A stretch of DNA of 64,000 nt from Candidatus Nitrospira nitrosa (GCF_001458735.1 NZ_CZQA01000001.1:1364001-1428000); one strand, 5' to 3'. Numbered from the stretch's first letter, positions 18,652-27,940 are shown. A program made the numbers and translations. Notes: generated by a model from the letters alone, not told the origin.

Positions 18652-19668
18652 CTAGCCAAAAGCGCGGGACAGATCGAATGGCACCTGCGCACGGAGCATG
18701 TGATAGCAGGCCCGCGCCAATTTATGGGCCACGGCCTTCAGCGCCACAAGGGGATGCGTCCGTGCCTGCTTGCGCTGATAATACGTGCGAATCACGGCCT
18801 CATAGCGAATGGCGAAGTGCGCCGCCTCGATGAACGCCCAGCTTAAATACTTGTTGCCGTTCTTCGTGTTGCCAGCCCCTTTGCGTTTGCCGTTACTCAC
18901 ATGTTCGCTGCCGACACAGCGACAGTAGGAGGCGAAGTGTCCCACGGTCGCAAACCGCCGCAGGTCACCGGCTTCCAGGAGAATGGTGCCCGCCAAGATC
19001 GGCCCGATTCCGGGGACGGTCTGTAAGAGCACATAGCCCGGCTGAGTCCGCCCCGCTTCCCGAACCGTGCCCTCAATCGTGTGAATCTCGTGCTCCAGAC
19101 ATTGCAGCACAGCCAACGAACTGCTGACCGATTGCACATGTTCGGGAAATGGCACAAGTGCCTGAATGCCCTCTGGGGTGAGCTGTCGAAGCCGAGGGAG
19201 GGAGAGCCGATTGCCAGTCAGTCGTGTCAGCAGGCTTTGTAGGCTCAGCACGACCATGGTCTTGTGCCGAACCAACTGACTGCGCTTCCGCAACAAGTCC
19301 CGCACGGCCCGTTCCGCTTTGGGGTAAATGTACCCGGTAGGGAGCAAACCTAGCCGGAGTAAATGGGCTAACCACTGCGCATCGTGTTGATCGTCAACAT
19401 GCTTGAGCCCACTATACTGCGGCAGGGCTGGTGCATGAGCGAGGTGGACCCGGTACCCTGCTTCCATGAGCCCGTCGACTAACCAGTACCAATTATAGGT
19501 GGACTCAACGACCACGCCCTGCAGCGTGGTCTGATACGGTGTTAAGGCCGTGAAGATCACGGCCAGGTCATTGCGGAGGCGTTTCTGATACAGCACTCGA
19601 TCCGCTTCATCAATCACGACCAGCACACTATTCGTGGCATGGAGATCAATGCCCGCATAACACATCAT
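18652..19668 (-). CDS. IS110-family transposase
   Basis: 338 residues from the ATG at 19668, chosen because GAGGAGG lies 5 nt upstream; the frame opens further but without a ribosome site. The N-terminal DEDD/RuvC-like domain begins MMCYAGIDLHATNSVLVVID and continues with VVVESTYNW and HVDDQHDAQWLAHLL. The C-terminal Tnp_20 domain has the helix-hairpin-helix PGIGPILAGTILLEAGDLRRF and the SNGKRKG segment expected to carry the catalytic serine. It appears full length. Insertion seems to have truncated a PIN-domain gene on its right side (19799-20036). Confidence 0.93.
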   Translation of the reverse strand: MMCYAGIDLHATNSVLVVIDEADRVLYQKRLRNDLAVIFTALTPYQTTLQGVVVESTYNWYWLVDGLMEAGYRVHLAHAPALPQYSGLKHVDDQHDAQWLAHLLRLGLLPTGYIYPKAERAVRDLLRKRSQLVRHKTMVVLSLQSLLTRLTGNRLSLPRLRQLTPEGIQALVPFPEHVQSVSSSLAVLQCLEHEIHTIEGTVREAGRTQPGYVLLQTVPGIGPILAGTILLEAGDLRRFATVGHFASYCRCVGSEHVSNGKRKGAGNTKNGNKYLSWAFIEAAHFAIRYEAVIRTYYQRKQARTHPLVALKAVAHKLARACYHMLRAQVPFDLSRAFG

Positions 19669-19798
19669 CGCAACCTCCTCGGTTAAAGTGGATGAGCCCG
19701 TCGCGTTAGCAACGACTCTACTCTTCAAGAGAGGAGCCTTCGAGATGATTATCGGGAGTCTTTATCTTCATTCTGCGTTCAGCCGCTGCCGATTTCTG

Positions 19799-20036
19799 AC
19801 GCCTGGTAATTGAAGAGTTGTTGGCCTGTTCGGTCGTGTGGATTCCCGAGCCTACTGAACGCCACCGAGAGGTTTTAGGATCCTTACTGACCGATACGCT
19901 CACTCGCTCGAACCTGGTCCCAGACGCGCACCTAGCGGCACTGGCGATCGAGCATGGGCTGACGCTCTGCTCCGCTGATCGTGACTTTGCACGGTTCCCA
20001 AGTCTCCGCTGGGAGGACCCTCTCCAGCAGAAATAA
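19799..20036 (+). pseudogene. C-terminal half of a PIN-domain (VapC-like) toxin, truncated
   Basis: After an in-frame stop at about 19795, the frame reads RLVIEELLACSVVWIPEP... and then NLVPDAHLAALAIEHG and LCSADRDFARFPSLRWEDPL. These are the characteristic second half of PIN ribonucleases, with the DAHLAALA and SADRDF acidic residues. The N-terminal half with the first catalytic Asp is missing and the IS110 element lies immediately to the left. No antitoxin gene is next to it. A toxin function is unlikely in this state. Confidence 0.75.
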
Positions 20037-20387
20037 TCCTCATAGTAAAAGTTTGAGCGTTGTTCTTGCTCTGAACGTTAGCCTAGATTCCCACCACCAG
20101 GCCGATCGCGATAACCTCTTTAACGAGAAGGCCAGTGCCAGAACGTGCTACGTACATCTGTACAGTGAATCAATTGGGATCTCTCTAGAATCCAATTAGA
20201 TACACTGGCGAGGTCCTTTCCCCTTATGATGCTGCACAATCCGCGATAGGGTGAGGCACAATTGTGGTTTTCTCACGGCCCATTCCTTGCTGGTAAGATA
20301 TCGTCAACGCGTCAGTCTCGTCTCATGCACCATTTTATGGTGGGCTTTGTGTCGCCTCGTGTTACAACTCCGTATCTGGGAGGATGT
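20037..20387 (+). other. Intergenic region with partial repeat copy C
   Basis: No gene seen. At 20191-20210 GAATCCAATTAGATACACTG matches the first half of the repeat at 10666. An imperfect mirror (GTGAATCAATTGGGAT) precedes it at 20166. The remainder up to the DUF2167 gene has no clear structure. Confidence 0.5.
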
Positions 20388-21245
20388 ATGACATTCATGA
20401 TTCTTCGCATCTGTCTGCTTAGCGTGGTTGCGGTACTGGGGATAGGGGGGCCCGTCTGGGCTCAGTCCACCGAACGTTCGTACGCGTGGCAACAGGGGCC
20501 GCTCGACGCGCCGCTTGGAGAACAAGCGACGCTCACGCTGTCGGCCGACTATCGGTTCTTGGGGCCACAGGATACTCAACGGTTGTTGAAAGAGATGGGG
20601 AATTTCCCCTCGGGTGCTGAGCTAGGACTGGTAACCGGGGGCTCAGGGGACAGTGAGTGGTTTGTCGTGATTCGATTCATTGATGCAGGGTATGTCGAGG
20701 ATGGTGATGCCTCAAACTGGGACGCTGATGAGATGCTGACGTCCATTAAAGAAGGAACTGAAGAAGCCAATGCGAAACGGCGTGAGATGGGAATGCCGAC
20801 CCTCAATATTCGTGGCTGGGAAGAGAAACCGCATTACGATAAGGCCACCAACAAAGTAGTGTGGGCCATTTCGGCCGAAGGTGGCCAAGGGACGACAGTC
20901 AATTACAATACCCTCGCCCTTGGCCGTCATGGATACATGAGTATGAATCTTGTAGCCAATTTGGCTCAGTTGCCTACACTCAAACCCCATGCGGCGAACC
21001 TCTTATCAAATCTGAACTTTGTGCAAGGCAAGCGGTACGTAGATTTCGACAGTACGACCGACAAGGTGGCGGCGGTTGGGTTGGCTGCACTCGTGGCCGG
21101 TGCCGCCTTTAAGTCTGGATTGTTTGCGAAGCTACTCTTGCTCATCATTGCATTCAAAAAGGTCATTCTTCTTGCGGGAGTGGCTGTGGTGGGTTGGGTG
21201 TGGAAGATCGTGAAGGGCCGCTCTACTCCAAGGCCATCGGCCTGA
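20388..21245 (+). CDS. DUF2167 membrane protein
   Basis: About 285 residues from the ATG at 20388, preceded by GGGAGG. A signal peptide (ILRICLLSVVAVLGIGGPVWAQ) is followed by the DUF2167 periplasmic domain: WQQGPLDAPLGEQATL, SEWFVVIRFIDAGYVEDGDASNWDADEML, WEEKPHYDKATNKVVWA. Hydrophobic segments near the C-terminus (VAAVGLAALVAGAAF, LLLLIIAFKKVILLAGVAVVGWVW) anchor it. Function of the family is unknown. The M50 peptidase gene follows after 10 bp and is probably cotranscribed. Confidence 0.85.
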   Translation: MTFMILRICLLSVVAVLGIGGPVWAQSTERSYAWQQGPLDAPLGEQATLTLSADYRFLGPQDTQRLLKEMGNFPSGAELGLVTGGSGDSEWFVVIRFIDAGYVEDGDASNWDADEMLTSIKEGTEEANAKRREMGMPTLNIRGWEEKPHYDKATNKVVWAISAEGGQGTTVNYNTLALGRHGYMSMNLVANLAQLPTLKPHAANLLSNLNFVQGKRYVDFDSTTDKVAAVGLAALVAGAAFKSGLFAKLLLLIIAFKKVILLAGVAVVGWVWKIVKGRSTPRPSA

Positions 21246-21255
21246 TGGAGGCGAG

Positions 21256-21960
21256 ATGAAGACCCTGCTTGCCCTGCTGGCTGGAGCGAAGTTCGGTAAG
21301 GTGTTGCTGACCTCCGGCACGATGCTCTTGTCGGTCATTACCTATAGCTTCATCTATGGGTGGTGGTATGCCGCAGGCTTCGTTGGACTGATCTTTTGTC
21401 ATGAAATGGGGCATTTTATTGCAGCTCGACAACGTGGATTGGATGTCGGGGCTCCGACCTTCATCCCATTCGTCGGAGCCTGGATTCAGCTGAAAGAACA
21501 ACCGATGGATGTGGAAACAGAAGCCTATGTGGCCATGGCTGGACCGGTGGTCGGAACCATTGCGGCCATGGGGTGCTACTATGCCGCTGATTTCTTACAG
21601 AGTCCGCTTCTCCGGGCTCTGGCTTATGCGGGGTTCATGCTGAATCTCTTCAATCTGATCCCGCTCGCTCCGCTGGACGGCGGGCGCATTACGTCGATCA
21701 TTTCGCCAAAAACATGGTGGATTGGAGCACCCTTGATCGTGGCCCTTTTTCTTTGGAACCACAGTCCCATGCTCTTGCTCCTGGCGCTTCTGTCGATTCC
21801 CCACCTGCTCTCAACGTTCCGACGGACTGGTTCAGCGATGCCTGAACGGTATTACGATGTCTCACCGTCGACGCGGTGGAGCTATGCCGCCTACTATCTG
21901 CTGCTCGCGGGCTTTTTAGGCGTGATGACGTACGAGACCCATCGGGCTGTGGGTCTGTAG
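21256..21960 (+). CDS. Site-2-type (M50) intramembrane metalloprotease
   Basis: 234 residues with about six membrane segments. The zinc-binding HEMGH (HExxH) lies in an early helix (LIFCHEMGHFIAARQRG) and the third-ligand motif NLIPLAPLDGGR in a later one, both as in site-2 proteases. It has no PDZ domain, so it belongs to the compact Rip/SpoIVFB-like branch. It is coupled to the DUF2167 gene. The substrate is unknown. Confidence 0.88.
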   Translation: MKTLLALLAGAKFGKVLLTSGTMLLSVITYSFIYGWWYAAGFVGLIFCHEMGHFIAARQRGLDVGAPTFIPFVGAWIQLKEQPMDVETEAYVAMAGPVVGTIAAMGCYYAADFLQSPLLRALAYAGFMLNLFNLIPLAPLDGGRITSIISPKTWWIGAPLIVALFLWNHSPMLLLLALLSIPHLLSTFRRTGSAMPERYYDVSPSTRWSYAAYYLLLAGFLGVMTYETHRAVGL

Positions 21961-22156
21961 TCGCGGTTCTGAAGTTCTGTGCTGCCCCGTGGAATACGTC
22001 TGGCCTCAGCGTAAATGCCGGATTTAGACAAACTCGTTTTTGTGGAGTGACAGGAAGGGAGGGAACTGGTCAGTGAATAATGCCGAATCGCCAAACTTTG
22101 CGTGATGGTGATGTGGTTTCGATGGAGGCGATGTCGACAAGCATGAGTCCGAATGG

Positions 22157-22546
22157 TTAGTATCGTCCGTTTCCATCAAGACTCCGAATGAGGACGGCGC
22201 GGCCGTGATGATCGAGCCAGGATTGAATCTGATCACCTACATGGGCTGGGCGGTCAATTCTGGTGTTTTCATCGTGCGGAATCCGGAGTTCTCTTCCATG
22301 GGTATCTCGAATCAAGTAGGCCGCACCTTCCACGGACTGGACTTGGCCGACCACCGATGTGGACGACAGCTCCCGAGTCGATAGCCCTTGACGTTTTTGT
22401 TCACCCAACGTTCCAGACACAATCCCCAATCCCAGATATTCCTGTGATGACTGTGCTGGTGAGACGGTCTGTGCGCAGCTGGTTGCCAGGATCAGTAGAG
22501 CAGGGAGCCACAGGGTAGGTCGGCAAGTTATGAGCGCTGGTATCAT
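22157..22546 (-). CDS. Hypothetical lipoprotein
   Basis: 130 residues from the ATG at 22546, with GGAGG 8 nt upstream. The signal LWLPALLILATSCAQ ends in a lipobox Cys. The mature part contains VVGQVQSVEGAAYLIRDTHGRELRIPHDENTRIDRPAHVGDQ, a small beta-rich fold like those of short periplasmic OB-type proteins. Unknown function. A 3' fragment of a related gene is at 18105. Confidence 0.65.
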   Translation of the reverse strand: MIPALITCRPTLWLPALLILATSCAQTVSPAQSSQEYLGLGIVSGTLGEQKRQGLSTRELSSTSVVGQVQSVEGAAYLIRDTHGRELRIPHDENTRIDRPAHVGDQIQSWLDHHGRAVLIRSLDGNGRY

Positions 22547-22753
22547 TCGGTGTGCCTCCAGGGGAAAAAGGGATGGGAGTTGGCTCAAGTGGGAAGCAAT
22601 CTGTACTCTGCTGTCACTATTTCATAGAGAGCTGGAATGCTCAAGGAAGTGAGGGAAATGGACATGCTGAATCGGACGAGAACCGGGCGCAGCTACAGTC
22701 CTGTGTGAATCTCACCAGGGCATGGTTTTCAACAGTCAGATTTGGTGGGGAGA

Positions 22754-23776
22754 TCATGCCGCTTTGGCAGGGCGCCAGCGGAGTCCGACGTTCAGGAGTT
22801 CTTGCAGCAGTTCAGTGTAGGCGTAGCCTGTCTCCTTGGCCGAATCGGCGAAGTCTTCGTCTTCTGCAATTTGAGGATTCGGATTGGCTTCCAGGACATA
22901 GAGTTGCCCCTCGGCGTCCATTCTCATATCAATTCGAGCATAGCCGCTCAATCCAAGCGCACGGTAGACTCGCTTGGTCAAATCTTGAATTTCCTGAGCT
23001 TTGCCATCCGGCAGGTGGGCGGCTTCTCGTGAGGTAATGCCATACTTCTCCTGATACTTCGGACTCCATTTCACCCGCTCGGTTGCAATGCGTTTGGCGT
23101 CCTCTGGTAGCTTGTCCATGATCAATTCCCATACAGGCAACACTTGGAGATGTCCGTTACCGATGATGCCCACGTACAGCTCACGACCTTCGATATAGCG
23201 TTCCACCAAGGCCCCACTCCCTACGCTGTTATGGATGAAGGCAACGCGCTCACTCAGCTTGTCGTCGTCTTCCACGATGGAGGCTTGAGAAATCCCCAAC
23301 GAGGCTTCTTCGCTGACTGATTTGACGATTAGTGGGAAGGTCAGCTGTTTTGGTCGTTTGGCGACCCGTCCTTGTGGGACATCCATGAAGTCGGGGTAGG
23401 GGATCCGATGGAAGGCCAATACTTTCTTAGTCAGGACCTTGTCCCGTGCCAGCATGAGGCCCCGGGGGTTACAACCGGTGTACGGCATGTGCAGCAGTTC
23501 CAGGTACGACACCACGTGCTGATCATAGACCGCCACGCCGTCAAACTCCTCCAGTAGATTGAAGGCGATATCCGGTTTCCACTGATCAATGGCAGCCTGG
23601 ATCACACTGAGATCGCTCTTGACGCCGAGTGGATATACATCATGGCCCAGTTTCTTCAACGTCGTGACGACATCATATTCCGTTCGCCAGGCAACCGACT
23701 GGAGATCGTGCCCACTCACCTGCTCGGGTGGGACGAGATCCTCATGCATCAGGACGAGTACGCGCAGTCGCTTCAC
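22754..23776 (-). CDS. ATP-grasp ligase, D-Ala-D-Ala ligase-like
   Basis: About 340 residues from a GTG at 23776 that overlaps the preceding stop as GTGA; the longer frame to 23896 would overlap the metallopeptidase gene by 124 bp. The start KRLRVLVLMHEDL is the pre-ATP-grasp Rossmann segment. LEEFDGVAVYDQHVVSYLELL, YTGCNPRGLMLARDK, PLIVKSVSEEASLGI and the metal site VLEANPNPQIAEDEDFADSA are those of Ddl-type carboxylate-amine ligases. It has not the full Ddl signature set, so it probably joins another amino acid or peptide. It works with the coupled zincin gene. Confidence 0.8.
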   Translation of the reverse strand: MKRLRVLVLMHEDLVPPEQVSGHDLQSVAWRTEYDVVTTLKKLGHDVYPLGVKSDLSVIQAAIDQWKPDIAFNLLEEFDGVAVYDQHVVSYLELLHMPYTGCNPRGLMLARDKVLTKKVLAFHRIPYPDFMDVPQGRVAKRPKQLTFPLIVKSVSEEASLGISQASIVEDDDKLSERVAFIHNSVGSGALVERYIEGRELYVGIIGNGHLQVLPVWELIMDKLPEDAKRIATERVKWSPKYQEKYGITSREAAHLPDGKAQEIQDLTKRVYRALGLSGYARIDMRMDAEGQLYVLEANPNPQIAEDEDFADSAKETGYAYTELLQELLNVGLRWRPAKAA

Positions 23777-24834
23777 AAGGCCACCCGATGTCGTCCACTT
23801 CGGAGAAAGTTCATGGTATGGACCGTCAGTAAAATCGTAAAATCGAGTTTGGCCTGTTCTTCCGCCATGGGGACTCGAAGGTTGAGTTCTCGACAACGTC
23901 GAATCATATCCTCCAGCACTTGATCGATGGTGTATTGATATTCGCCGGTCCAGCTCGCAACTTTTTTTCGTACCTCTCGGCGGAAGCGGTTGAGAAAGGT
24001 GGCGGCGCTCATCTTATGGGCATGATTCGGTAAGGTGGAGAAGAGTCGTTTGAGATCGGGGTCATATTGGAGATGCCGATCGACTCCATAATGTCTCCGT
24101 TTGCGTTCGTAATGCTCTCTCAGTGTCTTCTTGATGGTGGGCAGCGCATCTACTTCTTCTTGCGTGGTCACACAGGGCGGCGCGTCGGCGATCTCCTTCA
24201 TGAGCCCGTCCACATATCGAAGTTTTTTCAGGACCGGCCATCCTCGATAGCGCTCCTCCCAGAGCGAGTCCGGCGTCAACCAGACGGCGAAGGTCTCAGC
24301 GAAATCCTCATCGGGATGGCTTTGTGCGTACCACAAATCGAGATGACGGACGAAACTGCGGCTGTAGGGCCGTGGCGAGTAATAGAGCGGATACCGTTGC
24401 GAGGACTTTCCAAACATATCCTGCCTGGTTTTCCGGCGGCGGATCTTGTAGGCGTTCTCGATGGCGTGTCCGGCTTCATGGCGGAGAATCCGCAAACACC
24501 ACTCGGTTGTCCCGCCTTCCACTTCCAACATCTGTGTTTGTTCAAGTTTCGCCAATCGCGGATGAGCGAGGTAAAAGGGAACGGCAATGCCGGGCACTCC
24601 GTCGGGGGTAAACCACTCATTCGACAGCCAAAAGTGAGGGCGGAATTGAAGTCCACGCTGTCCCAGTTCTTGGATCAGCTCTGCGATCGGTTGCTCGACA
24701 AAACTGCCCTTCAGCCCGATCTGTAAATCACACATCGGCAGATCCAAGAGCGCCTCGTCGGCCCATGATGCCCACGGGGCTTCATCATGGCTGGTGACCG
24801 GAGTCTTGAGTATGTCGGATATCATGCGGTCCAT
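23773..24834 (-). CDS. Putative zincin metallopeptidase
   Basis: 353 residues. HEAGH at residues 119-123 (ILRHEAGHAIENAY) is a zincin HExxH site, and DEDFAETFAVWL about 55 residues later supplies acidic residues that could give the third ligand. No signal peptide, so probably cytoplasmic. A GGAAGG site lies about 8 nt upstream of the ATG. Four-base stop-start overlap with the ATP-grasp gene argues that the two act together, for example in making and trimming a peptide. I do not know a characterised homologue. Confidence 0.7.
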   Translation of the reverse strand: MDRMISDILKTPVTSHDEAPWASWADEALLDLPMCDLQIGLKGSFVEQPIAELIQELGQRGLQFRPHFWLSNEWFTPDGVPGIAVPFYLAHPRLAKLEQTQMLEVEGGTTEWCLRILRHEAGHAIENAYKIRRRKTRQDMFGKSSQRYPLYYSPRPYSRSFVRHLDLWYAQSHPDEDFAETFAVWLTPDSLWEERYRGWPVLKKLRYVDGLMKEIADAPPCVTTQEEVDALPTIKKTLREHYERKRRHYGVDRHLQYDPDLKRLFSTLPNHAHKMSAATFLNRFRREVRKKVASWTGEYQYTIDQVLEDMIRRCRELNLRVPMAEEQAKLDFTILLTVHTMNFLRSGRHRVAL

Positions 24835-25007
24835 ACGAAAAGCCTTCCATTATGGCCTGTCGGTAGACTGCACGAAAAACTATAGTAATCAGCCGCTGGG
24901 CCAACGATGATTGTCCTGTCGGGGTCTGAGGAAGCGTGAAAAGAGGAAGAAATTGTCCGAAGACGTACCAGTTTGAACCGGGGCGACGGCTCGCGAGGAT
25001 ATTCCTG

Positions 25008-25481
25008 TTAGGGGAATTGGGAGAGCCGAGCCATCAGAGCCGGTGTGGAGTCCCAGATGTGGTCGATGACCGACTCCACATATTCCCGCGCTTCGACGAT
25101 ATCCCGTTCCCAGTTCGGCAGGGCTTCGTGGAGGTCGAGAATCGGCGAGTCTTCGCCGAAAGCGATCTCATTAAACAGCGGGGCATTCACCCCAAACTTG
25201 GCCTGAATAAATTCGCGATGGCCCAGACCCATGGCGATCACGAGATCACTCCGTTGAATCAATTCCTTTGTCAGTATTTGGGGGACATGGGCGGATGCAT
25301 CGGTGCCTTTGAGGCGCAGCCGGTTGAGAATCACGGGATGAATCTTTTGGGCCTTGGCGTCGATGCCCGCTGATTTGACGTGATAGCCGGATGTTTGACC
25401 GAGTTGAGCTCGCAACGCATATTCGGCGGCCACGCTTCGGAAGACATTACCGGTACAGACGAAGAGAATCGATGGGGCCAT
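25008..25481 (-). CDS. Low-molecular-weight protein tyrosine phosphatase family
   Basis: About 158 residues from the ATG at 25481; the longer frame upstream is not conserved-looking. The P-loop CTGNVFRS (C-x5-R-S) is close to the N-terminus as in LMW-PTP and arsenate reductase folds, and the general acid region is in FGEDSPILDLHEALPNW. Could dephosphorylate tyrosine or low-molecular substrates. It is divergent from ttcA with about 70 bp between. Confidence 0.85.
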   Translation of the reverse strand: MAPSILFVCTGNVFRSVAAEYALRAQLGQTSGYHVKSAGIDAKAQKIHPVILNRLRLKGTDASAHVPQILTKELIQRSDLVIAMGLGHREFIQAKFGVNAPLFNEIAFGEDSPILDLHEALPNWERDIVEAREYVESVIDHIWDSTPALMARLSQFP

Positions 25482-25551
25482 AGATGATCTGTTTACCTCT
25501 CCAGGAGTTGAGGAGTCGACAGCACTGCAACGGGACCGGTACAATTGACGG

Positions 25552-26460
25552 ATGAGCATACCACTGGTTTCAAAAGCTGTCCCTAAACTAGACGAAGCGA
25601 CGGAGAAGATGCAAACACGCCTGTGCCGACTGGTCGGACAGGCCATTGCCGACTATCGCCTCATTGAGGAAGGCGATAAGGTGATGGTGTGCTTGTCCGG
25701 TGGAAAAGACAGTTATGGGTTGCTGGATATCCTGATCATTCTCCAGCAACGGGCGCCGATTCGGTTCGACCTGATCGCAGTGAATTTGGACCAACGTCAA
25801 CCCGGCTTTCCGGAACACGTGCTTCCACAGTATCTCACCAGCCGAGAAATCCCCTTCCATATTGAAGCACGCGATACCTATTCGATCGTCAAGCGGCTTA
25901 TTCCCGAAGGGGAGACGACTTGTTCACTCTGTTCCCGCCTCCGGCGAGGCCATCTCTATCGCATCGCAACGGAACTCGGCGCCACGAAGATTGCGTTAGG
26001 CCATCACCGGGACGACATCGTTGAAACCCTGTTCTTGAATCTCTTTTATACCGGCAAGCTGAAGGCCATTCCACCGAAGCTGCGCTCGAAGGACGGCCGA
26101 CATCTCGTCATTCGCCCATTGGCTTTCGTCAAAGAAGCGGATCTGGCTCGATATGCGGAGTTGCGGGCCTTTCCGATCATTCCTTGCGATCTCTGTGGGT
26201 CACAGGAAGATTTGAAACGAAAAAAAGTGAAGGCGTTTCTCCGGCAATGGGAACAGGAGTCACCCGGTTGCTCCGACAGCATCGCGGCGGCTATTTCTAA
26301 TGTTGCGCCGTCACTCCTGATGGATTCGCGCCTCTTTGATTTTGCTTCATTGACCTCAACGGCGACCGATCAATCTGACGGTGATGTCTGGCTGGATCAT
26401 GAACCAGCTCCGCACGAGCCAGTCGAGGCCTCTCCACAGCCGCTTGAGTTTCTCCGTTAG
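25552..26460 (+). CDS. ttcA: tRNA 2-thiocytidine biosynthesis protein
   Basis: 302 residues. PP-loop SGGKDSYG activates the cytidine-32 of tRNA; CSLC (in [15 protein letters not shown]) and the later Cys in [14 protein letters not shown] bind the Fe-S cluster needed for sulfur transfer. [17 protein letters not shown] is the family signature. A C-terminal tail of about 50 residues is extra and low in conservation. It stands alone. Confidence 0.93.
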   Translation: MSIPLVSKAVPKLDEATEKMQTRLCRLVGQAIADYRLIEEGDKVMVCLSGGKDSYGLLDILIILQQRAPIRFDLIAVNLDQRQPGFPEHVLPQYLTSREIPFHIEARDTYSIVKRLIPEGETTCSLCSRLRRGHLYRIATELGATKIALGHHRDDIVETLFLNLFYTGKLKAIPPKLRSKDGRHLVIRPLAFVKEADLARYAELRAFPIIPCDLCGSQEDLKRKKVKAFLRQWEQESPGCSDSIAAAISNVAPSLLMDSRLFDFASLTSTATDQSDGDVWLDHEPAPHEPVEASPQPLEFLR

Positions 26461-26597
26461 ATCCGGGTCACTCTCATTCCCGAACTCCGTTGCCCCTGTG
26501 TGCCTCGTCGGTCTTCGGGGCGTTGTGTCTGAGTGATGCGAACAGCGTAGGGAAGACCATCGCCTGTGGTTTCGCATCAAACGGAGATGGCAAAGAA

Positions 26598-27515
26598 TCA
26601 ATGAAACGCGCGCTGGTGGGTTGAGAGAAGATTTGCGAGACGGGTGTGAAGTGCTCCGAGATCATCAAGCAGCTCGATGCTTGTATCCTCCAAGAAGTGC
26701 TTTATTGCACAGGCCCCCTGACCACCCACGGCGACAGGCCAGCGTTGAGAGAGCGTTCGTAAGCCATGGAGCAAGTGATGTACTCCTCCCTCTGGTTTTG
26801 TTTCAGTTACGGACAAGAGAATGAGGTCAGGACGCACGCGTTCGCATAGCGTCTCCAAATCCGCCAGCGGGAGATTGGGGCCTAGGTAGTACACATGGCA
26901 GCCGCGAGCGGCAGCGAGGTAGGTGGCGGCCTGCGCGCCGATTTCATGATACTCGCCTTCGGGACAAGCCACTACTACGCGGGGGCCAAACTCATTAACC
27001 GGCAGTTGGTTCATCACAGAGAATAATTTCTGCTGGATGACCTTCGTCACGTAATGTTCTACCGCGATATTCACCCGTCCTTCATGCCACAGTTCTCCCA
27101 CTCGTCGCTGTAGGGGGAGAAGAATCCGCTGTACGGCCTCTTCGAACGGGATTACCGCGATCGCTGCGTTCAGTTGCTGTTCAAATCGACTTTTATCAAG
27201 CGGATCAAGGCGAGAGATCAGCTCATCGAGCAGCGAGCGGTGAGGGACAAGCTCCTGCTGTTTTGGGATTGCACTGACGTGCATTCGCTGAAGGAGCGAG
27301 TCTCGTCCCTCCATCGCAAGCCCGCCGATTGTCTGACCGCGATCCAACTCCTCTTTCAGGAAACGGAAGAGAGAAACGTCCTCATCGGTGTATTCTCGAT
27401 AGCGATTGGCGCTTCGTGAAGGTTTGACGAGGCTATACCTCCGTTCCCAAACCCTGATCACATCCTTCGAAAGTCCCGTGAGTTTCGCAACTCTATGAAT
27501 TCTATGTTTATTCAT
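26598..27515 (-). CDS. CarH/LitR-type MerR regulator with B12-binding photoreceptor domain
   Basis: 305 residues. Residues 1-75: MerR winged helix (RVAKLTGLSKDVIRVWERRY, then NRYREYTDEDVSLFRFL). Residues about 90-170: helical bundle with W143-x9-E153-H154, the light-sensing motif of CarH. Residues about 178-300: cobalamin domain with E188-Y-H190-E-I-G193 (ExHxxG), His190 being the expected lower ligand, and LSVTET. All key positions are present, so adenosylcobalamin-dependent, light-released repression is likely by family knowledge. Its own promoter carries the tandem operators, so it probably represses itself and the divergent cassette. Confidence 0.92.
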   Translation of the reverse strand: MNKHRIHRVAKLTGLSKDVIRVWERRYSLVKPSRSANRYREYTDEDVSLFRFLKEELDRGQTIGGLAMEGRDSLLQRMHVSAIPKQQELVPHRSLLDELISRLDPLDKSRFEQQLNAAIAVIPFEEAVQRILLPLQRRVGELWHEGRVNIAVEHYVTKVIQQKLFSVMNQLPVNEFGPRVVVACPEGEYHEIGAQAATYLAAARGCHVYYLGPNLPLADLETLCERVRPDLILLSVTETKPEGGVHHLLHGLRTLSQRWPVAVGGQGACAIKHFLEDTSIELLDDLGALHTRLANLLSTHQRAFH

Positions 27516-27525
27516 ATCGATTCAT

Positions 27526-27554
27526 AATTTAGATCACTGTCCAATGTTTGTCAA
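27526..27554 (-). promoter_or_regulatory. Promoter and operator of the CarH-type gene
   Basis: Read on the minus strand: TTGACA (27554-27549), 17 bp, TAAATT (27531-27526), about 11 bp before the ATG. The -35 is directly followed by a second operator half, TGGACA, with an 11-bp spacing (TTGACAAACATTGGACA). Autoregulation is inferred from the shared motif. Confidence 0.7.
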
Positions 27555-27573
27555 ATATTATAACCTATAACAG

Positions 27574-27633
27574 TTGACACATTGGACATATTAGGCTATA
27601 CATTGGACATAGCATGAGTCATACATTAGACAT
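27574..27633 (+). promoter_or_regulatory. Promoter with tandem CarH-like operators
   Basis: TTGACA (27574-27579), 17-bp spacer, TATACA (27597-27602). TTGGACA at 27582 and 27603 and TTAGACA at 27626 place the ACA core at about 27577, 27586, 27607 and 27630. The spacing is near multiples of 11 bp, with degenerate units between. It overlaps both the -35 and the -10, as a repressor site should. It drives the SUMF1 cassette. Confidence 0.7.
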
Positions 27634-27652
27634 GTGGAGTGGGGAGGACGTC

Positions 27653-27940
27653 ATGATTATCACGAGCACGAGTACAAATAGCCACACCGCCGCATTCCAG
27701 AGTTCCCGAGTCACGTCGCAACACACCTGCACGAGGTGTGGCGGCCTCATGGTGGGCGAAATGTTTATTGAGCTCTGGAGCGTCGCAAGTAAGCACGACG
27801 AAGGCGCAAGACGCTGTGTGCAGTGTGGTGATGTCATTGACGGGGTCATATTGAGGAATCGACGGATCGGAGTCGTTTCAAACTCTCTTCCATCAACGGC
27901 AACAGCAGTTTCTGAACTGGAGCCTCGAGTCGCAGCCTGA
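27653..27940 (+). CDS. Small zinc-ribbon protein
   Basis: 95 residues from the ATG at 27653, whose GGGGAGG site decides the start. Two CxxC pairs, CTRCGGLMVGE and CVQCGDVIDGVI, form a treble-clef or rubredoxin-like zinc ribbon. A paralogue with the same pattern (CARCDGLMV, CTNCGEFIDQMVL) is at 38506 after the second cassette copy. Function unknown; first gene of the promoter at 27574. Confidence 0.7.
   Translation: MIITSTSTNSHTAAFQSSRVTSQHTCTRCGGLMVGEMFIELWSVASKHDEGARRCVQCGDVIDGVILRNRRIGVVSNSLPSTATAVSELEPRVAA

Noticed and set aside
27541-27640. CRISPR-like array made of the TTGGACA repeats
   Set aside because: Units are 6-7 bp at 11-bp spacing across a promoter; there are no spacers, so these are operators.
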